Positions 1 through 8,570 are shown, counted from the stretch's first letter. The stretch: 64,000 bases of DNA from Aliiroseovarius sediminis (GCF_022678485.1 NZ_JALBYP010000035.1:434001-498000), one strand, 5' to 3'. Notes: generated by a model not told the origin, from the letters alone. Numbers and translations: made by a program.

Positions 1-1
1 C

Positions 2-184
2 TATCTGATCACTGACTTCTGGACCGCCACCACCATCGCCCTGATCGTGGTGTTCATCGAGCTTTGGGCGATTGTTTGGATACAAAACCGTTTCATGCAA
101 ACCCCATTCTTGCGCGCAACCATTCAGGTTGTCGTAGGCGGGGCGCTTGTCTTCGCGGCGGGGGCCTTGATCGGCGCGGGCTAG
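2..184 (+). CDS. C-terminal end of a membrane protein, MbfA/VIT-like (partial)
   Basis: The reading frame is open from base 2 to a TAG at 182-184, giving the last 60 residues of a protein whose start lies outside the window. The tail has two hydrophobic stretches around a short polar turn (WIQNRFMQTPF) and ends in a Gly/Ala-rich helix. This resembles the end of the VIT/CCC1-type membrane domain of MbfA, a ferritin-like iron exporter of alphaproteobacteria. The family call rests on a remembered pattern over a short piece; another multi-pass membrane protein is possible. The ferritin-like domain cannot be checked here. Confidence 0.5.
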   Translation, partial: YLITDFWTATTIALIVVFIELWAIVWIQNRFMQTPFLRATIQVVVGGALVFAAGALIGAG

Positions 185-235
185 GGCGCGCACGGCATCT
201 CGCCAACCGTTGCGCCCCATGTTAGGGCTTGGCCC

Positions 236-1162
236 ATGATCGACGTCCTGCTGCAGACCTTGCCTTTTTTTGCGCTTATCGGATTGGGGTTCGGGGCTGC
301 TGCGCGCGGCTTCTTCCCGCCCGCAGCGACGGTCTATCTGACCCGCTTTGTCTTCTATTTTGCGCTATCGGCGATGTTGTTTCGCTTTTCCGCCAATCTC
401 AGCTTGTCCGAGGTCGTATCGTGGCCCTTTATCTGGGCCTATGCGCTTGGTGGTGGGGCGGTTTACCTGCTGGCAACCGCAGTTGCGCTGGTGCGCAAAC
501 GCGGCTTGGAAGAAGCCGCGGTCGAAGCCCAATGCGCCGTCATCGGCAATACCGGCTTCTTGGGCGTGCCGATGTTGGCGCTTTTGATGGGCGAAGCGGC
601 GGTCGGCCCCGTCATGCTGGTGCTGGCTGTTGACCTGTTCCTATTCGCCAGTCTGATCGTCATATTGATCACGGGATCACGCGATGGGCGGGTCAGCCCG
701 GCGATTCTGGGCACAGTGGCCAAGGGGTTGATCACCAACCCGATGATCGTTTCGATGGCGCTTGGTTTTGCGTGGTCGGCCACCGGTTGGGCGCTGCCTG
801 ACCCGTTCAGCCGGTTTCTGGACATTCTGTCGGGCGCATCAACGCCGGGTGCGCTGTTTGCCATCGGCGCATCGCTTGCCGCAAAATCGGCCGAACGTAT
901 CAGCGTCGCCGCTTGGCTATCCTTTGCGAAACTGATCCTGCATCCGCTGGCGGTGGGGGTGCTGGCGTTCTTCGTTTTCGATGTCGACCCTTACGCGGCC
1001 AGCGTGATGGTGGCGGCAGCAGGCCTGCCAGTGGCGGGCAACGTCTATATCCTTGCCCAGCACTATGGCGTTGCGCCGCAGCGCGTGTCGGCGGCAATCC
1101 TGATATCGACGAGCGCGTCGATTCTAACACTCTCTGCAATTCTAGCTTGGTTGACCCAATGA
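236..1162 (+). CDS. AEC-family (auxin efflux carrier-like) transporter
   Basis: A 308-residue, strongly hydrophobic protein with about ten predicted membrane segments. The N-terminal helix carries the LPFFALIGLGFGA pattern usual in bacterial AEC permeases, and the middle has the family's GNTGFLGVPM motif (around residues 104-113), placed at the helix break thought to form the transport site. Bacterial members export or exchange small organic acids; the substrate here is unknown. The length is normal. The stop overlaps the start of the next gene (ATGA at 1159-1162), so it is probably co-translated with NnrS. A second AEC gene lies at 27.9-28.8 kb. Confidence 0.85.
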   Translation: MIDVLLQTLPFFALIGLGFGAAARGFFPPAATVYLTRFVFYFALSAMLFRFSANLSLSEVVSWPFIWAYALGGGAVYLLATAVALVRKRGLEEAAVEAQCAVIGNTGFLGVPMLALLMGEAAVGPVMLVLAVDLFLFASLIVILITGSRDGRVSPAILGTVAKGLITNPMIVSMALGFAWSATGWALPDPFSRFLDILSGASTPGALFAIGASLAAKSAERISVAAWLSFAKLILHPLAVGVLAFFVFDVDPYAASVMVAAAGLPVAGNVYILAQHYGVAPQRVSAAILISTSASILTLSAILAWLTQ

Positions 1163-2271
1163 TCCTTCTGTCCGGAGCATATCGCCTGTTCTTCTCGTTC
1201 GCCGCATTGTTTGCGGGAACCGCCATTCCGATCTGGCTGATCTATTACGCCGGTGTGGTCGACCGCATGAACGACCCCTTGCTGTGGCACCAGCACGAGA
1301 TGTTGTGGGGCTATACCCCTGCGGTCATCGCCGGTTTCCTGTTTACCGCGATCCCGAACTGGACGCGCCGCCCGCCACTTGGTCCCGTCACAGTTGCCGG
1401 GCTGTTCGGCTTATGGCTCACCGCCCGCATCGCGATGTTCGCCGCCCCCGAAGGCGCGCTGTCGCATACCGTCGCATTGGCATTCTTGCCTATCGTTGCC
1501 CTGCTGGTATTGCGTGAGCTGCTCGCCAGCCGCAATCGCCGCAACTATATCGTCGCGGTGGTCGTGCTTGGGCTGGGGCTGTCGCAGGCGGTATTCTTAA
1601 TGGGGGATGCAGATCTTGGCCTGACCATGGGGTTTGCGCTGATATTCGTCCTGATGATGCATATTGGCGGACGGATCACACCCGCCTTCAGCCGCAACTG
1701 GTTGAAAAAGCGAAACGTGGAGGACCTGCCCGCCGCCTTCGGCACTGTTGACCGGGCTGCTATCACGCTGGGCGTTGCGGCTGCAGCCAGTTGGATCATC
1801 ATTGGTGCGCACGCCATCACCGGGCTGATCGCAGCAGCAGCGGCGGTCGCCCTGGCACTTCGTCTGTCGCGGTGGCGGGGCTTTGCCGTCACGTCCGAGC
1901 CGCTTTTGTTCGCGCAACACGCGGGCTATGCGTGGCTGCCGGTATCAATGGCGCTTCTGGCGGCGGCGTCGCTGTCGGATTGGGTCAACATTGGTCAGGT
2001 CCACCACGCCATCGGCGCCGGTGCCATTGGAACGATTACCGTCATCGTTATGCTGCGCGCCCTGCTGGGGCATTCGGGCCGCCCAATCGAGGGCACTCGA
2101 TTTGACCGCGTTTTCCTGAACTTCCTGCATATCGGCGCCGTTCTGCGCGTCACCGCCGATTGGACGGGCGACCCGACCCACTTTTACCACCTTGGCGGCA
2201 CGTTCTGGGCTGTGGGTATGGTCTGCTTTTTCATCCGCGCTTTCCCCATTGCTTTGGCCCCGCGCGTCTAG
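1159..2271 (+). CDS. nnrS: NnrS family protein
   Basis: A 370-residue polytopic membrane protein of about 12 segments. The N-terminal part has the NnrS signature region (YRLFFSFAALFAG, then WHQHEMLWGY and AGFLFTAIPNW), with conserved histidines that fit the proposed haem/copper content of the family. NnrS proteins help cells tolerate nitric oxide and are often co-regulated with denitrification. The ATG at 1159 was chosen because it overlaps the AEC stop and gives the family N-terminus; a longer upstream frame from 913 overlaps the AEC gene heavily. No nitrite or nitric oxide reductase gene is near, so the role is probably protective. Confidence 0.85.
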   Translation: MILLSGAYRLFFSFAALFAGTAIPIWLIYYAGVVDRMNDPLLWHQHEMLWGYTPAVIAGFLFTAIPNWTRRPPLGPVTVAGLFGLWLTARIAMFAAPEGALSHTVALAFLPIVALLVLRELLASRNRRNYIVAVVVLGLGLSQAVFLMGDADLGLTMGFALIFVLMMHIGGRITPAFSRNWLKKRNVEDLPAAFGTVDRAAITLGVAAAASWIIIGAHAITGLIAAAAAVALALRLSRWRGFAVTSEPLLFAQHAGYAWLPVSMALLAAASLSDWVNIGQVHHAIGAGAIGTITVIVMLRALLGHSGRPIEGTRFDRVFLNFLHIGAVLRVTADWTGDPTHFYHLGGTFWAVGMVCFFIRAFPIALAPRV

Positions 2272-2306
2272 TTAGCTGGCATAGGATTTCTGAAAAGGAG
2301 ATACAA

Positions 2307-3140
2307 ATGGAAACGCTATCGGAAAACATCTGTTTTGGGGGCACTCAGGGCGTCTATAAACACGCGTCCGACGCAACTGGCACCGACATGACCTTCGGCC
2401 TGTTCTTGCCGTTAGAGGCGCAAGATGGCCCCGTTCCCGTTCTGTGGTTTCTGTCGGGCCTGACCTGCACCCACGAAAACGCCATGACCAAAGCCGGCGC
2501 GCAAGCTTGGGCGGCGGATCAGGGTATCGCGTTGGTCTTTCCCGACACCAGTCCGCGCGGCGAGGGCGTCGCCGATGATGACGCGTTCGATCTGGGCCAA
2601 GGCGCGGGGTTCTATGTGAACGCCACGCAAGACCCGTGGGCACCACATTTCCAGATGTGGGACTATGTCACCGAGGATCTGCCGGGGCTGGTCTTTGATC
2701 ATTTCGCGCTGGATCCGGAACGCCAAAGTATCACAGGGCATTCGATGGGGGGACACGGCGCCCTGACCATCGCGATGACGCTGCCCGAACGCTTCCGGTC
2801 CGTGTCCGCTTTTTCACCGATCTGCAATCCGATGTCGTCGGATTGGGGGCGCAAACAACTGACCGCGTATCTCGGGGACGAAGACAGTGCCGATTGGTCC
2901 GCCCATGACGCCAGCCACCTGATGACGCAGCGCGGGTTCGACGGCCCCATGCTGATCGACACTGGCACCAAGGACCAGTTCATCGACCTACTGCGTCCAG
3001 AAACATTGGCCCACGCCATCGCAAGCCGCCGCCAACAGGCCGCGTTTCGGATGCAACCGGGCTATGACCATAGCTATTTCTTTATCTCCACTTTCATGGA
3101 GGAACACATCGCATTCCACGCAGATGCGCTTTGGGCCTGA
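2307..3140 (+). CDS. fghA: S-formylglutathione hydrolase
   Basis: A 277-residue alpha/beta hydrolase of the esterase D family. It hydrolyses S-formylglutathione to formate and glutathione, the second step of glutathione-linked formaldehyde detoxification. Visible motifs are the FLSGLTCTHEN oxyanion region near residues 47-57, the nucleophile elbow GHSMGG with Ser146, and a C-terminal GYDHSYFF with the catalytic His. The length is typical. The ATG at 2307 follows AAAAGGAG by six bases; the longer open frame upstream overlaps nnrS. The glutathione-dependent formaldehyde dehydrogenase is not in the window. Confidence 0.93.
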   Translation: METLSENICFGGTQGVYKHASDATGTDMTFGLFLPLEAQDGPVPVLWFLSGLTCTHENAMTKAGAQAWAADQGIALVFPDTSPRGEGVADDDAFDLGQGAGFYVNATQDPWAPHFQMWDYVTEDLPGLVFDHFALDPERQSITGHSMGGHGALTIAMTLPERFRSVSAFSPICNPMSSDWGRKQLTAYLGDEDSADWSAHDASHLMTQRGFDGPMLIDTGTKDQFIDLLRPETLAHAIASRRQQAAFRMQPGYDHSYFFISTFMEEHIAFHADALWA

Positions 3141-3143
3141 CCG

Positions 3144-3593
3144 GTGGTTGTCTATGTCGACGCGGACGCCTGCCCGGTCAAAGCCGAGGCCGAGGCGGTC
3201 GCGACCCGGCACAAGACACCGGTGTTTTTCGTGTCAAACGGCGGTCTGCGTCCGTCGCAAAACCCGCTCGTGCAGATGATCTATGTCCCCGATGGGCCAG
3301 ACGTGGCGGATATGTGGATCGCGGATCGTGCGGGACCAGCGGATGTGGTGGTGACTGGCGACATCCCCTTGGCCGCCAAATGCGTCGAGGCGGGTGCGCA
3401 AGTCCTGCGTCACACAGGTGAAGCCTTCACTCAAGCCAATGTGCGCGAGCAACTTGCGATGCGTGATCTGATGACTGATCTGCGCGCCGCCGACCCGTTT
3501 CGGCAAGGCGGCGGGCGGGCGTTTTCGAAATCTGATCGCGCGCGGTTTCGTGAGGCGCTGGAAATGGCGTTGCGCCGGATTGGCGCGAGTTGA
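3144..3593 (+). CDS. YaiI/YqxD (UPF0178, DUF188) family protein
   Basis: A 149-residue cytosolic protein starting at GTG three bases after the fghA stop. The opening [12 protein letters not shown] is the family hallmark (aspartates of a PIN-like fold), followed by a central [17 protein letters not shown] and a C-terminal basic tail. The molecular function is not established; the fold suggests a nuclease relative. The near-zero spacing suggests co-transcription with fghA. An ATG start is not available without losing the conserved YVDADACP motif. Confidence 0.85.
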   Translation: MVVYVDADACPVKAEAEAVATRHKTPVFFVSNGGLRPSQNPLVQMIYVPDGPDVADMWIADRAGPADVVVTGDIPLAAKCVEAGAQVLRHTGEAFTQANVREQLAMRDLMTDLRAADPFRQGGGRAFSKSDRARFREALEMALRRIGAS

Positions 3594-3652
3594 CGGCCCT
3601 GCGACATAGCAGCGCGAAGCCTGAAAATGGGAATAAATTCAGCGTTCTCCCC

Positions 3653-3684
3653 TTGGCCTCTGCCCCCTAAAATGACACGATAAT
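3653..3684 (+). promoter_or_regulatory. Possible promoter of the 6S-like RNA
   Basis: A TTGGCC at 3653-3658 and a GATAAT at 3679-3684 would place a start near base 3691, where the folded RNA begins. The 20-base spacer is longer than the optimum, so the -35 assignment is weak. The -10 box and the RNA start agree. Confidence 0.35.
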
Positions 3685-3689
3685 GTTGC

Positions 3690-3866
3690 CTGCGGGAGCG
3701 GGTGGGCGTTCGGATAATATGGGGCTTTGCCCCCTGATCAGCCCGATCGTTGGTATTTCCAGGGGCAGAGTGGAGTGGGTCCACCTGCCGGGGCACACAC
3801 TGGTGGCACCTATTGCAGTCGCCCGCGCGTGCCGCGATCTGACACGAGGAAGTGATTTTTTATGAC
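3690..3866 (+). ncRNA. ssrS: Candidate 6S RNA
   Basis: This stretch has no credible ORF but folds in the order expected of 6S RNA, which binds sigma-70 RNA polymerase by mimicking an open promoter. A closing stem pairs 3702-3708 with 3820-3826 and 3692-3695 with 3832-3835. A bubble follows whose 5' strand holds a small hairpin (3721-3725 with 3729-3733). An apical stem pairs 3752-3754, 3759-3762 and 3764-3768/3771-3774 with their partners at 3780-3810. The segment CCCCCTGATCAGCCCGA resembles the conserved CCCCTGAGCCGA of enterobacterial 6S. A strong terminator lies just downstream. The identity is inferred from architecture, not from a covariance search. Confidence 0.5.
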
Positions 3867-3870
3867 GCTC

Positions 3871-3905
3871 GACAAGAGAGGGCTTCGGCCCTCTCTTTTT
3901 TGTCG
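3871..3905 (+). terminator. Rho-independent terminator after the 6S-like RNA
   Basis: GAGAGGGC (3876-3883) and GCCCTCTC (3888-3895) pair perfectly around a TTCG tetraloop and are followed by six T. Outer bases GACAA/TTGTC extend the symmetry, so it may act in both directions. It isolates the sulfurtransferase gene from upstream transcription. Confidence 0.88.
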
Positions 3906-3991
3906 CGCCTCGGGCATGTTTGCGCGCTCAGTCTTGCGTATCTGCGCCTTGCGCACTAGGCAGATATGACAAACTGACCGGAGGGCACGTC

Positions 3992-4846
3992 ATGCCGCAC
4001 AGCGACCCCAAAACACTGGTTTCCACCGAATGGCTTGCCAAGCATCTGAATGATCCAGACCTGCGCATCCTTGATGCCAGTTGGTATCTGCCCGACATGA
4101 ACCGTGACCCGCGTGCCGAATACAGCACGGCCCACATCCCCGGCGCGCGATACTTCGATATAGACGAGATTGCCGACCTGCGCACCGACCTGCCGCACAT
4201 GATGCCGCCTTCAGAAAAGTTCGTGTCCCGCGTGCGCGCGATGGGGGTTGGTGATGGGCACCAGATCGTCGTCTATGATGGGATGGGCCTGTTTTCCGCC
4301 GCCCGTGTGTGGTGGATGTTTCGCCTGATGGGTCACAAGGACATCGCCGTCCTGGATGGCGGCCTGCCCAAATGGCAAGCCGAAGGGCACCCGGTCGAAG
4401 ACATGCCCCCCGTGGTGCGCGACCGCCACATGACCGTGATGCGGCAGGCGCATATGGTGAAGGATGTGACCCAAGTCGCCGCCGCGGCTAAGCTGGGCGA
4501 CCAACAAATCATCGACGCCCGTCCCGCCGACCGATTCCGTGGCGAGGCCCCCGAACCGCGCGAGGGGTTGCGATCGGGCCATATCCCCAATTCAAAGAAC
4601 CTGCCCTTCAGCGATGTGCTGAACGAAGACGGCACGATGAAATCCCCCGACGACCTTCGCGCTGCGTTCGAAGCCGCTGGCGTCGATCTTGGAAAAGCCG
4701 CCATCCTCAGCTGTGGGTCGGGCGTCACCGCTGCAATCCTTGCGCTGGCGCTGGAACGCATCGGCCATGACCGCCACGCCGTCTATGACGGAAGCTGGGC
4801 GGAATGGGGCATGTTTAACGACCTTCACGTCGAAACCGGAGAATAA
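3992..4846 (+). CDS. sseA: 3-mercaptopyruvate sulfurtransferase (two rhodanese domains)
   Basis: A 284-residue protein with two rhodanese domains, the first inactive and the second holding the catalytic loop CGSGVTA with Cys241. This loop type marks mercaptopyruvate sulfurtransferase rather than thiosulfate sulfurtransferase. It moves sulfur from 3-mercaptopyruvate to thiol acceptors or cyanide in the cytosol. The ATG at 3992 has a GGAGGG eight bases upstream; a longer open frame from 3920 lacks this site. The aminotransferase gene begins four bases after the stop, which makes sense because transamination of cysteine yields 3-mercaptopyruvate. Confidence 0.9.
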   Translation: MPHSDPKTLVSTEWLAKHLNDPDLRILDASWYLPDMNRDPRAEYSTAHIPGARYFDIDEIADLRTDLPHMMPPSEKFVSRVRAMGVGDGHQIVVYDGMGLFSAARVWWMFRLMGHKDIAVLDGGLPKWQAEGHPVEDMPPVVRDRHMTVMRQAHMVKDVTQVAAAAKLGDQQIIDARPADRFRGEAPEPREGLRSGHIPNSKNLPFSDVLNEDGTMKSPDDLRAAFEAAGVDLGKAAILSCGSGVTAAILALALERIGHDRHAVYDGSWAEWGMFNDLHVETGE

Positions 4847-4849
4847 GTG

Positions 4850-6034
4850 ATGTTCACAAACCTGAACGCTCAGCCCACCGACAAGATTATCGCACTGATG
4901 CAACAGTTCCGCGAAGACCCTCGCGAGGGCAAGATCGACCTTGGCGTCGGTGTCTACAAGAACGCCCAAGGCGTCACCCCCGTGATGCGCGCCGTCAAGG
5001 CCGCCGAGAAGGTTCTGTGGGATCTTGAAAGCACCAAAGCCTATACCGCGCTTGCGGGCGATCCGGCCTATTGCCGCGCGCTGTCGGGGCTGGTTCTGGG
5101 CGACAGTGTCGCGGCGGACCGGCTGGCGATGGCCGCACAGCCGGGCGGCACAGGGGCCATTCACCAAGCGGTCGAGTTGATCAAGATGGCGTCACCGGAT
5201 GCCACGATCTGGCTGTCGGCGCCGACATGGCCCAACCATCCCTCGATCATCAAGCATCTTGGGATGAAAATGGCCGAGTATCGCTATTTCGACAATGACA
5301 GCCGTGCGGTCGATTTTGATGGGATGATCGAGGATCTGAAATCGGTGCGCGCTGGCGATGCGGTTCTGCTGCACGGCTGCTGCCACAACCCTACCGGCGC
5401 AAACCTGACCCTGCCCCAGTGGAAAGAAGTCGCAGACCTGATCGTTGAAAAGGGCGCGCTGCCCTTCATCGACATTGCTTATCAGGGTTTCGGCGACGGG
5501 CTGGAAGAAGACGCAGCCGGTGTGCGCCTGATCGCGCAGACAGCACCCGAGGCGTTGATCGCGGCAAGCTGTTCAAAAAACTTCGGCATCTACCGCGAAC
5601 GCACCGGGCTGTTGATGAGCATCTCGCAAACCGCCGAGCAGGCGGCGATCACCCAGCAGAACCTGACCCACCTGAACCGCCAGAACTTCAGCTTCCCACC
5701 CGATCACGGCGCGCGGCTGGTGACGATGATCCTTGAGGATGACGGCCTGCGCGCCGAATGGATGACCGAGCTTGAAGACGTGCGCCAAGGCATGTTGCGT
5801 CTGCGCGAAAATCTGGCCGGTGAATTGCGCGACCGCACCGGATCGGACCGTTTCGGGTTCATCGCCGATCACCGCGGCATGTTCTCGCGCCTTGGTGCCA
5901 CGCCCGAACAGGTCGAGGCGATGCGCGTCGATCACGGCATCTATATGGTCGGCGACTCTCGGATCAACATTGCCGGGTTGAACGACGAAACCGTGCCACT
6001 TCTGGCGGACGCAATTGTGAAGGTTGGGGTTTAG
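4850..6034 (+). CDS. Aromatic amino acid / aspartate aminotransferase (class I, PLP)
   Basis: A 394-residue fold-type I aminotransferase of the tyrB/aspC subgroup. The start region (PTDKI, then KIDLGVGVYKN) and Arg-rich C-terminus are typical, and the PLP lysine is Lys243 in SCSKNFGIYRERTG. It interconverts aspartate or aromatic amino acids with 2-oxo acids. The ATG at 4850 follows CGGAG; a GTG at 4847 is an alternative that adds one residue. Its position directly behind sseA suggests it may also transaminate cysteine to 3-mercaptopyruvate, an activity known for aspartate aminotransferases. Exact substrate preference cannot be read from sequence. Confidence 0.87.
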   Translation: MFTNLNAQPTDKIIALMQQFREDPREGKIDLGVGVYKNAQGVTPVMRAVKAAEKVLWDLESTKAYTALAGDPAYCRALSGLVLGDSVAADRLAMAAQPGGTGAIHQAVELIKMASPDATIWLSAPTWPNHPSIIKHLGMKMAEYRYFDNDSRAVDFDGMIEDLKSVRAGDAVLLHGCCHNPTGANLTLPQWKEVADLIVEKGALPFIDIAYQGFGDGLEEDAAGVRLIAQTAPEALIAASCSKNFGIYRERTGLLMSISQTAEQAAITQQNLTHLNRQNFSFPPDHGARLVTMILEDDGLRAEWMTELEDVRQGMLRLRENLAGELRDRTGSDRFGFIADHRGMFSRLGATPEQVEAMRVDHGIYMVGDSRINIAGLNDETVPLLADAIVKVGV

Positions 6035-6194
6035 GCCCCGACCTCTTTTTCGCACTCGCTACCGCGTTGCATTTCTTGATGGTCCGCTGTGCGGGCGAAG
6101 CTGCCGTTCGAAATGCAGGAATGAAAAGCGGCTTTCGTGTGAGTGTGGGATAAAATCTGCAGAAACCATCAGCAACCTCAGCGAAGTTCGAGAA

Positions 6195-6575
6195 TTATTC
6201 TGTGGTCAGGACTCCGTCTTCACCAACTTGTTCCAACAGCTCCTCGAAAAGAAGATTGCCTATTGAAACGTTGTTCTCGACGATCCAAAGATCATCGGCT
6301 TTCGCTCGAAACATTGCCGTCGCATCTTCGACGTCAACACAAAGAATTTCCCGTTTTTCCAAGGCTATCTTGTCGACAATGAAGACAACAGAAGCATCAG
6401 GAAACGCTGCAACGACTTCTTTTGGGTTAGCGCCTGAGAAACGAGGTTCTGAGACGGGCGCGATGTACGCGCGGAAACCCATTTCGTTCTCTTTCGCGAC
6501 TTCATCCAATAATGCTGTCCATTTGGATAAGTCAGAAAAATCAGTTTGCACGAATGGAGAAAGTTCGTCTTCCAT
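6195..6575 (-). CDS. Small acidic DUF6924-like protein of unknown function
   Basis: A 126-residue soluble acidic protein. The pattern TDFSD...W..L near the start, a central VVFIVDK followed by ILCVDV, and the ending DLWIVENNVSIGNL.FEELLE..GEDGV fits what I recall of the DUF6924 family, whose function is unknown. The start is well supported: GGAGG lies seven bases before the ATG. The gene is visibly richer in A+T than its neighbours and stands alone between a + strand aminotransferase and the amtB terminator, which suggests a transferred small gene. No toxin, nuclease or peptidase motif is visible. Confidence 0.7.
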   Translation of the reverse strand: MEDELSPFVQTDFSDLSKWTALLDEVAKENEMGFRAYIAPVSEPRFSGANPKEVVAAFPDASVVFIVDKIALEKREILCVDVEDATAMFRAKADDLWIVENNVSIGNLLFEELLEQVGEDGVLTTE

Positions 6576-6664
6576 CAGTTACCTCCTTGTTGTCGGACAT
6601 TCGCCGCATCACCGCAAATATGCAAGATGGGCTCAAAGCCGACTTTAGCATTTCGACAGTTGAC

Positions 6665-6696
6665 CAAAAGAAAAGGGAGCCTTCCAGCCCCCTTTT
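6665..6696 (-). terminator. Terminator downstream of glnK-amtB
   Basis: Read on the minus strand, AAAAGGG and CCCTTTT pair around a G+C-rich inner segment, and the hairpin is followed by TTTTCTTTT. It lies about 70 bases after the amtB stop and before the DUF6924-like gene, so it should end the glnK-amtB transcript. Confidence 0.6.
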
Positions 6697-6732
6697 CCAC
6701 CCTGTTGGCCTTGGCATTTGCGCAGCCAATCT

Positions 6733-6757
6733 GCGCCGGGGGTTGATTCCCCGGCGC
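6733..6757. repeat. Perfect 9-bp inverted repeat after amtB
   Basis: GCGCCGGGG (6733-6741) and CCCCGGCGC (6749-6757) flank a seven-base loop. It sits a few bases after the amtB stop. The T-rich side (TTTGTTTT) is on the plus strand, where no gene ends, so on the amtB transcript it is more likely an mRNA-stabilising hairpin placed before the real terminator at 6665-6696. Confidence 0.6.
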
Positions 6758-6764
6758 TTTGTTT

Positions 6765-8081
6765 TCACCCGTTGGTGAATTCCGGATAGGCTTCCATGCC
6801 CAGTTCGGCCATGTCGAGGCCGTTGACCTCTTCCTCTTCGCTGACCCGCAGGCCCATTGTGGCCTTGATGATCGAGAAGACGATGAAGCTGACCACGAAG
6901 ACGAAGATACCGATGGCCGCGAACCCCAAAATCTGGGTGCCGAAGCTGGCGTCTGCGTTGGTCCAAGCCACGATGAAGGTGCCCCAGAAACCAGCGACCA
7001 GGTGAACCGGGATTGCACCGACCACGTCGTCGATTTTCAGCTTGTCCAGCAGCGGAACCATGAAGACCACGATGACACCACCAATGCCGCCAATGATCAG
7101 CGACTGGAACAGGCTGGGTGCAAGCGGCTCGGCGGTGATCGACACCAGACCGGCCAGTGCGCCGTTCAAGGTCATCGTCAGGTCAACCTTCTTGAACAGT
7201 ATTTGCGTCATGATCATCGTGACGATAGCGCCGGCAGCGGCCGCCATGTTGGTGTTGGCAAAGATGCGCGCCACGTCCGAGACATCTGAGATCGTGCCCA
7301 AAGCCAGTTGCGAGCCGCCATTGAAGCCGAACCAACCCAGCCACAGGATGAACGTGCCCAAGGTGGCAAGCGTCAGGTTGGACCCCGGCATCGGGATTGT
7401 GCGGCCATCTTTGTATTTTCCAAGACGCGGACCCAGGATCAGGGCGCCAGCCAAAGCAGCGAAACCACCGGCTGCGTGCACAAGGGTCGAGCCTGCGAAG
7501 TCCGAGAATCCGGCCTCCGACAACCAGCCGCCACCCCACTGCCAGCTTGCCTCAATCGGATAGATGAAGCCCGTTAGCACGACCACGAAGGCCAGGAAAG
7601 GCCACAGTTTGATACGCTCGGCCAACGTGCCCGAGACAATCGAAGCGGTGGTGGCACAGAACATCAGCTGGAAGAAGAAGTCCGACGCGCCCGAGGCATA
7701 ACCTACGTCCACAGCATCGGCAGCAACACCAACGGGATCCAGCGATGTGACCGCGAAGAACGGACCCAACCAGCCTTCGATCAGCCAGTCAGCCGGATAC
7801 ATGATGCCGTAGCCCGACAGCCAATACATGATCGCTGCAATGGAAAACAACGCGATGTTCTTGGTCAGCTGCATCGTCACGTTCTTGGACCGGACCAAAC
7901 CGGCCTCGAGCATGGCGAAACCAGCGGCCATCCAAAAGACCAGCACACCGCCCAGAAGAAACAGCACCGATGTCAGGATGAATTGCGTGTGGGCTGCGGT
8001 CTCACCGCTCGCCTCTTGCGCCATGGCCAAACCGGGCATCGTCGCCAGCAGAGCCGTTGTAAGTGCGAATTTACGTGTCAT
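6765..8081 (-). CDS. amtB: Ammonium transporter AmtB
   Basis: A 438-residue Amt/MEP/Rh family channel. A cleavable signal (about residues 1-21, ending AMAQ) precedes eleven membrane segments, and the family's aromatic gate and twin-His region (DFAGSTLVHAAGGFAAL) are visible. It imports ammonium across the inner membrane and is blocked by PII. The ATG at 8081 was chosen because it gives the signal peptide and follows AGAGGA; the frame stays open further upstream into glnK, which is not the start. The gene lies 19 bases after glnK and ends in a C-terminal cytosolic tail that contacts GlnK in known complexes. Confidence 0.95.
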   Translation of the reverse strand: MTRKFALTTALLATMPGLAMAQEASGETAAHTQFILTSVLFLLGGVLVFWMAAGFAMLEAGLVRSKNVTMQLTKNIALFSIAAIMYWLSGYGIMYPADWLIEGWLGPFFAVTSLDPVGVAADAVDVGYASGASDFFFQLMFCATTASIVSGTLAERIKLWPFLAFVVVLTGFIYPIEASWQWGGGWLSEAGFSDFAGSTLVHAAGGFAALAGALILGPRLGKYKDGRTIPMPGSNLTLATLGTFILWLGWFGFNGGSQLALGTISDVSDVARIFANTNMAAAAGAIVTMIMTQILFKKVDLTMTLNGALAGLVSITAEPLAPSLFQSLIIGGIGGVIVVFMVPLLDKLKIDDVVGAIPVHLVAGFWGTFIVAWTNADASFGTQILGFAAIGIFVFVVSFIVFSIIKATMGLRVSEEEEVNGLDMAELGMEAYPEFTNG

Positions 8082-8100
8082 TTTTATTCCTCTCGCGCGC

Positions 8101-8469
<369 letters not shown>

Positions 8470-8533
8470 TCAATGATGCAGGACGGGACGAAGGACAGGG
8501 TTGGCATAGCTCCGCCGAGGCTCAAAACCGGCG

Positions 8534-8570
8534 TTGCACAAAAAATGCTGCGCGTGCACAATGGTGTGCT
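8534..8570 (-). promoter_or_regulatory. Possible NtrC-type binding sites upstream of glnK
   Basis: The segment holds four half-sites: GCAC at 8536-8539, GTGC at 8554-8557, GCAC at 8556-8559 and GTGC at 8566-8569. The pair 8556-8569 forms GCAC-N6-GTGC, one base shorter than the classical NtrC spacing. The site is about 100-130 bases upstream of the glnK start. I see no clear sigma-54 -24/-12 element between it and the gene; NtrC of Rhodobacter is known to work with sigma-70 polymerase, so this is not decisive. Confidence 0.35.

Noticed and set aside
3683-3865. A 60-codon frame over the 6S-like region
   Set aside because: No ribosome site; the segment folds as a structured RNA and has a promoter and terminator placed for a non-coding transcript.
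6733-6757. Strong inverted repeat as a plus-strand terminator
   Set aside because: The T-rich side faces the plus strand where no gene ends; the better amtB terminator is at 6665-6696.
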